A stretch of DNA of 6,327 bases from Sphingopyxis sp. (GTDB lineage Bacteria > Pseudomonadota > Alphaproteobacteria > Sphingomonadales > Sphingomonadaceae). Shown one piece after another: positions 1-5,405 of this stretch (position 1 is the stretch's first letter; each line of letters begins with the position of its first letter). Under the pieces are notes generated by a model that saw nothing but the letters and a program-made list of their open reading frames with translations, searched no databases and was not told the DNA's origin. The position numbers and the translations under genes are program-made. The stretch covers positions 1-6,327 of the forward strand of contig JAHCKJ010000130.1 in assembly GCA_026125835.1 (NCBI GenBank). The letters run 5' to 3'.

Positions 1-759
1 GCCGGGGAAATAGGGCACGCCCATCCCGCCGCCCAGATTTACGAGCGGCGGCGTCGCCCCGATCTCGTCCGCCAGCCGCGCTGCCAGCGCGACCGTTTGC
101 GCCTGCGTATCGGCGATCGCCGCGACATCAAGCGCCTGCGAACCCGCGAAAATATGAAAGCCCTGCCAATCGGCGCCCGCGATGATCAGGCGACGCACCA
201 GCGCCGGGACTTCCGCCGCATCGACCCCGAACGGCTTGGCGCCGCCGCCCATCTTCATCCCCGATCCTTTCAGGTCGAAGTCGGGATTGACCCGCACCGC
301 CAGGCTGGGGGTCAGGCCCAGGCGGCTGGCAATCGACAGCGCGCGCTCGGCCTCGCCCGCCGATTCCAGATTGAGCGTCGCGCCCGCGACAATCGCCGCC
401 TCCAGCTCGCGGTCGCGCTTGCCGGGACCGGCAAAGCTGATGTCGCCCGCGGGCATCCCGGCGTCGATTGCGGCTTTCAGCTCGCCGCCCGAAGCCACAT
501 CGAACCCGTCGACCAGCCGCGCCATAAAGGCCAGCAGCGGCGCATAGGGGTTCGCCTTCATCGCAAAATGCAGCTGCACCTCGGCGGGCATCGCGGCGCG
601 CCACTGTGCCACCCGCGCGGCCAGCATTGCGCTGTCATAGACGAACAGCGGCGTATCGCCTGCCATATCGGCGAGCGTATCGGCGCGGTCGCCGCCGATC
701 AGCAGCATTCCGTCGTCATCGGCGGCATAACCCGGCGGAATGGGTCCGTGCGGCTTCAT
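1..759 (-). CDS. PLP-dependent decarboxylase, exosortase A system-associated (3' partial)
   Basis: This is the N-terminal 253 residues of a fold-III (alanine racemase/ornithine-DAP decarboxylase type) PLP enzyme; the C-terminal half runs off the left edge. The PLP-binding lysine is K68 in FAMKANPY. GFHIFAGSQ lies at about 200-208, and the glycine-rich phosphate-binding loop GGGMG is at 243-247, followed by VPYFPG. These match the decarboxylase found beside exosortase A loci (TIGR03099-type, from memory) better than lysA or ornithine decarboxylase, although the substrate is presumably a basic or diamino acid. The start at 759 forms an ATGA overlap with the ligase stop and has the ribosome-binding stretch AAGGTGG just upstream. 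An in-frame ATG at 780 is a less likely alternative. The catalytic elements of the C-terminal barrel cannot be checked here. It is likely co-transcribed and co-translated with the upstream ligase, suggesting a shared substrate or consecutive steps. The fold is certain; the subfamily is likely. Confidence 0.9.
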   Translation of the reverse strand, partial: MKPHGPIPPGYAADDDGMLLIGGDRADTLADMAGDTPLFVYDSAMLAARVAQWRAAMPAEVQLHFAMKANPYAPLLAFMARLVDGFDVASGGELKAAIDAGMPAGDISFAGPGKRDRELEAAIVAGATLNLESAGEAERALSIASRLGLTPSLAVRVNPDFDLKGSGMKMGGGAKPFGVDAAEVPALVRRLIIAGADWQGFHIFAGSQALDVAAIADTQAQTVALAARLADEIGATPPLVNLGGGMGVPYFPG

Positions 760-2288
760 GCCGCCACCTTCTGCGCCCATTCGGCGGCGATCGCCACGCG
801 GTCGAGTTTGCCGTTGGGATTACGCGGCAGCGCATCGCGCCATTCAACCACGTGTGGCTGCATGAAATTGGGCAAGTTCTGGCGCAGATGGGCGGCCAGT
901 CCCGCCTCGTCGGCCACCCCGCCCTTGCCGCGCACGATCAGCACGATCGCCGCCCCCAGCCGCGGATCGGGCACCCCGAAAGCCACCGCCTCGTAAATCA
1001 GCCCCGATGCGACCGCGACATCCTCGACCTCGGTCGGGCTGACGCGATTGCCCGCGGTCTTGATCATCGCGTCGTCGCGGCCGACGAAAGTGAGCAGACC
1101 ATTGGCGTCACGGCGCACCGTGTCGCCCGACCACACCGCCGTTCCGCCATATTCGGACGCGCGCGGCGCCGCTTTGAAGCGCTCGGCGGTCCGCTCAGGA
1201 TCGCGCCAATAGCCCTTTGCGACCAGCGGCCCGCAATGCACCAATTCGCCCGGTTCCTCGTCGGCAGTAATCGTCCCGTCGGGGCGGCACACCAGAATCT
1301 CGGCATGCGGGATCGCGCGGCCCATCGAGGTCGGATGGTCGGCAACGAGCTTGGGTTCGAGGTAGGTCGAGCGAAACGCCTCGGTCAGCCCGTACATCGG
1401 ATAGATATCGGCATTCGGAAAAGTCGCGGCCATCGCGTCGATCAGCGACGGCGTCAGCGCACCGCCGCTGTTGGTCAGCCGCTGCAAATACCCCGCCGCC
1501 TCGGCAGGCCAGTCGCTCTCGACCAATTGCACCCACAAGGGCGGCACCCCCGCCAGCGTCGTCGCCCGGTGCCGCGCCACCGCCTTCACAACGTCGCGCG
1601 GGGTCAGATAATCGAGCGGTGCGACCGCCGCCCCCGCATGCCAGCTCGACAGCAGCTGGTTCTGCCCATAATCGAAACTCAGCGGCAACACCGCCAGCAC
1701 CCGGTCTTTGGGCGCGAGTTCAAGATAGGAGGCAACGCTTTCGGCGCCGAGCCACAGATTGGCATGGCTCAGCATCACGCCCTTGGGCCGCCCGGTCGAT
1801 CCGCTGGTATAGAGGATCGCCGCCAGATCGTCGGGGTCGGCCCGCGACGGCGCCAGTCCCTCCCCGTCCGCATCGATCACCGCCTCGGCGACCGTCAAAT
1901 CCTGCACCACGCAATCATCGGGCCGCGCGTCGCCCAGCATCTCCGCCCGTGCGCCGTTGGTGAGCAGCAGCTTCGCCCCGCTGTCGGGCAGGATATGCGC
2001 GACCTGCGGCGCTTTCAGCAGCGGATTGACCGGCACATGGATCAACCCCGCGCGCGCCGCCGCCAGTGGCATCAGGCAGGCAAGGCGGGTTTTTGCGCTC
2101 CAGCTCGCCACCCGCTCGCCCGGCCCGCCTGCCTGTTCGAGCAACCACGCCGCCAGCCGCCCGACCCCTGCGTCAAGTTCAGCAAAGGTGATGACCCGAT
2201 CACCCATCAACAACGCAGCCGCCTCCGGCGCGCCGCGCAGGGCGAGATGGTCGATCGGTTGCGAAGTTGGCTTTTCGGCTTTGGTCAT
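756..2288 (-). CDS. acyl-CoA ligase (AMP-forming), exosortase A system-associated
   Basis: A complete 510-residue member of the ANL adenylating superfamily, which activates a carboxylic or amino acid with ATP to an acyl-adenylate and then passes it to a thiol (CoA or carrier-protein pantetheine). Visible signatures are the P-loop YTSGSTGRPKG (160-170), FDYGQNQ (205-211), the adenine-binding MYGLTEA (298-304), the ribose-binding aspartate in SGD (387-389), the hinge region GRDDAMIK (403-410) and the C-terminal catalytic lysine K494 in PNGKLDR. Length is normal for a stand-alone ligase, with no fused carrier domain. FDYGQNQ and the coupled PLP decarboxylase point to the exosortase A-associated ligase family (TIGR03098-type, from memory). 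The ACP encoded divergently at 3316 is a plausible acceptor, making this an amino-acid or acyl adenylation enzyme acting in trans; this is inference. No strong ribosome-binding site precedes the ATG at 2288. The antisense frame is open for long stretches but is a high-GC shadow. Confidence 0.93.
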   Translation of the reverse strand: MTKAEKPTSQPIDHLALRGAPEAAALLMGDRVITFAELDAGVGRLAAWLLEQAGGPGERVASWSAKTRLACLMPLAAARAGLIHVPVNPLLKAPQVAHILPDSGAKLLLTNGARAEMLGDARPDDCVVQDLTVAEAVIDADGEGLAPSRADPDDLAAILYTSGSTGRPKGVMLSHANLWLGAESVASYLELAPKDRVLAVLPLSFDYGQNQLLSSWHAGAAVAPLDYLTPRDVVKAVARHRATTLAGVPPLWVQLVESDWPAEAAGYLQRLTNSGGALTPSLIDAMAATFPNADIYPMYGLTEAFRSTYLEPKLVADHPTSMGRAIPHAEILVCRPDGTITADEEPGELVHCGPLVAKGYWRDPERTAERFKAAPRASEYGGTAVWSGDTVRRDANGLLTFVGRDDAMIKTAGNRVSPTEVEDVAVASGLIYEAVAFGVPDPRLGAAIVLIVRGKGGVADEAGLAAHLRQNLPNFMQPHVVEWRDALPRNPNGKLDRVAIAAEWAQKVAA

Positions 2289-2310
2289 CGGCTGTTAGGA
2301 GTGAGGTGAT

Positions 2311-2316
2311 AGAGGG
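2311..2316 (+). promoter_or_regulatory. ribosome-binding site deciding the GNAT start
   Basis: AGAGGG lies seven bases before the ATG at 2324. It supports that start over the in-frame ATG at 2267, which would run into the ligase gene and has no such site. Confidence 0.6.
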
Positions 2317-2323
2317 CGGCATC

Positions 2324-3319
2324 ATGCAAGGGAACGGTGAAGATCACGCTAATGATGCGCGGTTGCCCGCCGCAGCGCGCGCGGATGGCTTTGCCTCGCC
2401 CTTCGATCGCGCGGCGTGGTTCGACCTGCTCGAGGCGCATGGCTTTGCCGGGCAGGGCCGGATCGACGCGCAGGGCGGCGCGGGCGCCGTCACCGCATGG
2501 CTGCCGCTGCGGATCGAAAAGCCGGGCGCGCTCGCAGGCCTCACCAACTGGTACAGCTTTGCGATCCGACCACTGTTTACCGGCGATGGCGACCGCAGCG
2601 CGGCGTTGCGGGCGCTTTTCCGCAATCTCCGCCAGCAGGCCGCGCATCTGACGCTCTACCCCGTCAGCGCCCCCGACGACCTCACTCCCGCGCTGCGCGC
2701 CGTCGGCTGGTGGGTGAATGCAACGCCCGCCGGCGACCGCCACTGGCTTGATCTCGGCGATATGGACCATGACGCCTGGTGGGCGAGCCGCCCCGGCGCG
2801 CTGCGAAACACCGTCCAGCGCAAGGCGAGAAAGGGCGTCGTCGATATTCAACTGCTGACCGAGTTCGACCCCGGCAGTTGGGCTGCCTATGAACAAATCT
2901 ACGCCGCGAGCTGGAAGCCCGAGGAAGGCCACCCCGCGCTGCTGCGCGCCTTTGCCGAGGCAGAGGGCGCGCGCGGTACCTTGCGGGTGGGACTGGCGCG
3001 CATCGACGGGACGCCGGTCGCGGCGCAGTTCTGGACCGTCGAGGACGGCACCGCCTTCATCCACAAGCTTGCGCATGTCGAGGATAGTCTGAAAGCCTCG
3101 CCCGGGACGCTGTTGTCGGCGGCGCTGTTCCGTCACGTCATCACGATAGACGGCGTAAAACGCGTCGATTTCGGGACCGGCAACGACGGCTACAAGCGTG
3201 ACTGGATGAACCGCCACGACCCGCTGTGGCGGATCGAGGCTTTCAATCCGTCGCGCGTCGCGGCATGGGGACCGGCATTGAAGGCCTTCGCCCGTTCTGC
3301 CCTGAGGAAAGACCTGTGA
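2324..3319 (+). CDS. FemAB/CelD-like GNAT acyltransferase
   Basis: A 331-residue soluble protein with a double-GNAT (FemAB/Acetyltransf_6-like) layout. The first half (about 25-145) is the degenerate N-terminal domain. The second half carries the recognisable stretch: DAWWASRPGALRNTVQRKARKG near 150-171 (W152, R161, K170), ASWKPEEG (195-202), a beta-strand run GLARIDGTPVAAQFW (223-237), FIHKLAH (245-251), the helix after SPGTLL (259-264) and VDFGTGNDGYKRDWM (281-295). Relatives transfer acyl or aminoacyl groups in cell-wall or polysaccharide synthesis, and such proteins are frequent in exopolysaccharide/exosortase A clusters. The donor here may be the acyl-ACP from the overlapping downstream gene; this is inference. 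The start was chosen at 2324 because of the AGAGGG site and because it avoids overlap with the divergent ligase. No signal peptide or membrane segment is seen. This is not the classical FemAB XrtA-associated protein by any motif I can verify; the acceptor is unknown. Confidence 0.85.
   Translation: MQGNGEDHANDARLPAAARADGFASPFDRAAWFDLLEAHGFAGQGRIDAQGGAGAVTAWLPLRIEKPGALAGLTNWYSFAIRPLFTGDGDRSAALRALFRNLRQQAAHLTLYPVSAPDDLTPALRAVGWWVNATPAGDRHWLDLGDMDHDAWWASRPGALRNTVQRKARKGVVDIQLLTEFDPGSWAAYEQIYAASWKPEEGHPALLRAFAEAEGARGTLRVGLARIDGTPVAAQFWTVEDGTAFIHKLAHVEDSLKASPGTLLSAALFRHVITIDGVKRVDFGTGNDGYKRDWMNRHDPLWRIEAFNPSRVAAWGPALKAFARSALRKDL
3305..3310 (+). promoter_or_regulatory. ribosome-binding site for the ACP GTG start
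   Basis: AGGAAA ends five bases before the GTG at 3316, inside the last codons of the GNAT gene. It decides the ACP start at a GTG rather than the in-frame ATG at 3226. Confidence 0.6.
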
Positions 3320-3582
3320 CCGAACCCGATACCGTCGACGCCACCCTTCGCGCTCTCCTCGCCGACGTCCTCGGCCTCGGCGAAGACCGCGCCGCCGCAC
3401 TGACCGACGACAGCGGCCTGTTCGGCGCGCTGCCCGAATTCGACTCGATGGCGGTCGCGACGGTGCTGACCGAGATGGAGGATCGCCTCGGTATTTTGAT
3501 CGACGATGATGAGATCGACGGCGAAATTTTTGAAAGCTACGGCAATTTGCTCGCCTTCTCGCTGCGCAAAGTGACCGATTGA
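3316..3582 (+). CDS. acyl carrier protein
   Basis: An 88-residue, strongly acidic protein of the phosphopantetheine-carrier fold. Helix I is TLRALLADVLGL (10-21). The attachment serine is S44 in the motif FDSMA (DSM in place of the commoner DSL) at the start of helix II, and IDDDEID (about 67-73) leads into helix III and the last helix. Length and spacing are normal for a free ACP. It starts with GTG whose last two bases are shared with the GNAT stop (GTGA overlap), so the two proteins are translationally coupled and probably partners. The nearby ligase could load it and the GNAT could use the loaded form. It is not the fatty-acid AcpP, which would carry the motif DSLD and sit in a fab locus. 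An alternative ATG start 30 codons upstream would create a long overlap and is unlikely. The ACP assignment is secure; the cargo is unknown. Confidence 0.9.
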   Translation: MTEPDTVDATLRALLADVLGLGEDRAAALTDDSGLFGALPEFDSMAVATVLTEMEDRLGILIDDDEIDGEIFESYGNLLAFSLRKVTD

Positions 3583-3605
3583 CGGCATGCCTTACGCCTG
3601 TTTTC

Positions 3606-3694
3606 CGTTCGCCCTGAGCTTGTCGAAGGGCCGTCCTGTTCTTTCAGATGTTGAAAGGCAAAAGGACGGTCCTTCGACAAGCTCAGGACAAACG
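3606..3694. repeat. inverted repeat, REPIN-like, CTGAGCTTGTC type
   Basis: Two 31-bp arms (3606-3636 and 3664-3694) pair with three mismatches around a 27-nt centre that itself holds a perfect small hairpin (CTTTCA 3641-3646, loop GATGT, TGAAAG 3652-3657). Each arm contains a 21-nt unit (3611-3631 and 3669-3689, the latter inverted) with its own fold: a five-pair outer stem, tandem G-A mismatches, a closing G-C pair and the loop CTTGT. The core CCTGAGCTTGTCGAAGG is, from memory, extremely frequent in sphingomonad intergenic DNA. It sits between the ACP and hydrolase genes, where it could stabilise the upstream mRNA end or reduce read-through. There is no T-run, so it is not a standard Rho-independent terminator. 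Confidence 0.9.
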
Positions 3695-3726
3695 GGGATG
3701 AATTCGAGTTGTTGAGCAGCCCCGCC

Positions 3727-4407
3727 ATGTCTGCGCCCGAACACACCCTCCACATCACCCCCACCGGCACCCCACGCGCCACGATCCTGTTCGTCCCGCC
3801 GCTATTCGACGAAGCCAACCGCACCCGCCGCACCCTCGTCCTTGCGATGCGCGCGCTGGGGGCCGACGGGTTCGCCACATTGCTCCCCGACCTCCCCGGC
3901 CAGAACGAAAGCCTCGTCCCGCTCGAACAAGCCGATCTCGCCAACTGGCAGAGCGCCCTCGCGGACGCAGCTGCCACGATCAACGGCCCGCTGATCATCG
4001 CCTCGCTCCGCGGCGGCGCACTGATCGATCACCATGCAAAGGCCGCCGCCTGGTGGCGCCTGGCTCCCGTCAGCGGTGCCGCCCTCCTCCGCACCCTGAT
4101 GCGCGCCCGCGTCGCCGCCGACCGCGAGGCCGGGCTGACCTCGTCGCTCGACAGCCTGCAAGCCGAGAGCGCGACCGCGCTGCTAATTCTCGCGGGCAAC
4201 CTGCTGTCGCCCGCCATGATGGGACAGCTTGGCAGCGCCGAGGTCGAGCCCGTGGCGCCGCTCCGCACCGTCACCCTTGGCAGCGGCGCCGACGCGATCG
4301 CCGGAACCCCGCTGTGGCTGCGCGCCGAACCCGGCGAGGACAGCACCATGGCCGCCGCAATCGCCGCCGACATCGCCGCATGGAGCACGACATGCGGCAT
4401 CAGCTGA
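3727..4407 (+). CDS. hydrolase 2, exosortase A system-associated (probable pseudoenzyme)
   Basis: A 226-residue alpha/beta-hydrolase-fold protein. The N-terminal core strand and oxyanion region are seen as TILFVPPLFDEANRTRR (19-35), which matches the PPFxEExNKSRR-like block of the exosortase A hydrolase 2 family (TIGR03101-type, from memory). LLPDLPGQNES (52-62) is the degenerate version of the usual DxxGxGxS turn, and a family-like AGNLLSPAMMGQL follows at 156-168. The nucleophile elbow reads ASLRGGAL (92-99): the position of the catalytic Ser holds R95. The C-terminal part has no obvious catalytic His. At 226 residues it is shorter than typical homologues of about 260. The ATG at 3727 is used; a TTG at 3709 in the same frame would add six residues. 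Its last 16 bases overlap the start of hydrolase 1, implying coupled translation and perhaps a complex. The fold call is firm, the family likely, and absence of catalysis inferred. Confidence 0.82.
   Translation: MSAPEHTLHITPTGTPRATILFVPPLFDEANRTRRTLVLAMRALGADGFATLLPDLPGQNESLVPLEQADLANWQSALADAAATINGPLIIASLRGGALIDHHAKAAAWWRLAPVSGAALLRTLMRARVAADREAGLTSSLDSLQAESATALLILAGNLLSPAMMGQLGSAEVEPVAPLRTVTLGSGADAIAGTPLWLRAEPGEDSTMAAAIAADIAAWSTTCGIS
4382..4385 (+). promoter_or_regulatory. ribosome-binding site deciding the hydrolase 1 start
   Basis: GGAG lies six bases before the ATG at 4392, within the end of hydrolase 2. It favours 4392 over the in-frame ATG at 4380, which the site would overlap. Confidence 0.55.
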
Positions 4408-5192
4408 CATTCCGCTGCGAAGGCGCCACGCTCGCCGCGACGCTCGACGATGCGCCCGGCACCACCGGCCTGCTCATCGTCTCGGGCGGCAATGAAATCC
4501 GCAGCGGCGCCCATCGCGGCATGGCGCTGCTGGCGCAGCGCATTGCCGAAGCCGGTCACCCCGTGTTCCGCTTCGACCGCCGCGGCATCGGCGACAGCGA
4601 AGGTGAAAATGGCGGTTACGAGACCAGCGCGCCCGACATCGCCGCGGCGGCGGCTGCCTTCCGCCGCGCCGCGCCGCGCCTCACACGCATCGTCGCCTTC
4701 GGCAATTGCGACGCCGCCAGTGCGCTGCTGCTCCACCAGCCGCTCGCGCTCGACGGCCTGATCCTCGCCAATCCGTGGACCTATGAAGGCGGCGCCGACG
4801 ATCAGGCCGACGAACCCGCGCTGCCTCCCGTCGCCGCCATCCGTGCGCGCTACCTGTCGCGGCTGACCGACCCCAAAAGCCTGCTCCGGCTGCTGAAGGG
4901 CGACATCGACCTCAAGAAACTCGCCCGCGGGCTGTCCGCGCTCGGCCGCCGCACCGCCCCCGCCGCCCCGGACAGCCTGCCCGCCCGGCTCAACGCAGCC
5001 CTCGCCAGCCTGCGCTGCCCCGCGACGATCCTGCTCGCCACCGGCGACCGGACGGCGCAGGCGTTCCTCGAGAACTGCGATCCCGGCGCAGTGCCGATCG
5101 AACGCTTGGCAAGCGCGTCGCACAGCTTCGCGGGGAATGACGGGGAGTGGTTGGCCGAGCAGGTCTTGCAGCCGCTCACGCGACCGTCATGA
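4392..5192 (+). CDS. hydrolase 1, exosortase A system-associated (Cys nucleophile)
   Basis: A 266-residue alpha/beta-hydrolase of the exosortase A hydrolase 1 type (TIGR03100, from memory). Seen in order are GLLIVSGGNEIRSGAHRG (26-43; the oxyanion-hole region), RFDRRGIGDSEGE (60-72), the nucleophile elbow FGNCDAASA (103-111) with C106 where Ser is usual, LILANPW (123-129), a lid-like helical insert rich in Ala, Leu and Arg (about 140-200), the acid candidate D219 in ATGDR, and H244 in SASHSFAG. This gives a plausible Cys-Asp-His triad. The length fits the family. No signal peptide or membrane span is visible, so it is probably cytosolic. It may be a thioesterase-like or transferase enzyme releasing the carrier-bound product, but the substrate is unknown. 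Translation is coupled to hydrolase 2 by a 16-bp overlap. It is the last gene of the plus-strand set before a repeat and the convergent trxB. Confidence 0.9.
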   Translation: MRHQLTFRCEGATLAATLDDAPGTTGLLIVSGGNEIRSGAHRGMALLAQRIAEAGHPVFRFDRRGIGDSEGENGGYETSAPDIAAAAAAFRRAAPRLTRIVAFGNCDAASALLLHQPLALDGLILANPWTYEGGADDQADEPALPPVAAIRARYLSRLTDPKSLLRLLKGDIDLKKLARGLSALGRRTAPAAPDSLPARLNAALASLRCPATILLATGDRTAQAFLENCDPGAVPIERLASASHSFAGNDGEWLAEQVLQPLTRPS

Positions 5193-5251
5193 TCGCCCAA
5201 GGGCCGATAGCGACTTTGGGATGGGAAGCGGACGCGGGATTTCGTCAACCT

Positions 5252-5356
5252 TCGTCATGCTGAACTTGTTTCAGCATCCATGGCCGGAACTCAAATTTGA
5301 CGCTGCGTCGAAGCAAACGGCAGACCATGGATCCTGAAACAAGTTCAGGATGACGA
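5252..5356. repeat. inverted repeat, REPIN-like, CTGAACTTGTTTCAG type
   Basis: Two 32-bp arms (5252-5283 and 5325-5356) are reverse complements apart from two mismatches, with a 41-nt centre. Each arm carries a 21-nt unit (5257-5277 and 5331-5351 inverted) that is a perfect 8-bp hairpin with loop CTTGT (ATGCTGAA/TTCAGCAT; in the other arm ATCCTGAA/TTCAGGAT). The two arm mismatches are a G-C to C-G swap within that hairpin. It lies between convergent hydrolase 1 and trxB, so it is well placed to end or separate transcripts from both sides. No T-tract follows on either strand. Nothing else was recognised in 5193-5405. Confidence 0.9.
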
Positions 5357-5405
5357 TGCCAAAAATGCCGTGTCCCGAGCGCTTCATACCACCGCTGCCA
5401 GATAG

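Noticed and set aside
606..2309. A 567-codon open frame on the plus strand opposite the ligase
   Set aside because: Its translation is rich in Arg, His, Pro and Gln with no recognisable domain, while the opposite strand has every ANL motif in order. It is a high-GC shadow.
2285..3400. A 371-codon open frame on the minus strand opposite the GNAT
   Set aside because: Low-complexity Arg/Gly-rich translation, overlaps the ligase start, and the plus strand has clear GNAT and ACP sequence.
3606..3694. Rho-independent terminator after the ACP
   Set aside because: The hairpin is long but has no T-run on either strand, and the same sequence type is, from memory, a dispersed repeat.
4029..5123. A 364-codon open frame on the minus strand opposite the two hydrolases
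   Set aside because: Gly/Ala/Arg-rich with no domain; both hydrolases on the plus strand carry family blocks and a coupled overlap.
5241..5257. Direct repeat TTCGTCA (5241-5247 and 5251-5257) as a target-site duplication
   Set aside because: Both copies lie on the same side of the inverted repeat, so they do not flank it; seven bases at this spacing can occur by chance.
5137..5337. Small plus-strand open frame containing MLNLFQHP
   Set aside because: The MLNLFQHP string is only the translation of the repeat's left arm; the rest is the out-of-frame end of hydrolase 1.
3606..5356. A mobile element bounded by the two inverted repeats carrying the hydrolase genes
   Set aside because: The two repeats are different types, each is complete in itself, no transposase is present, and the hydrolases belong with the rest of the cassette.
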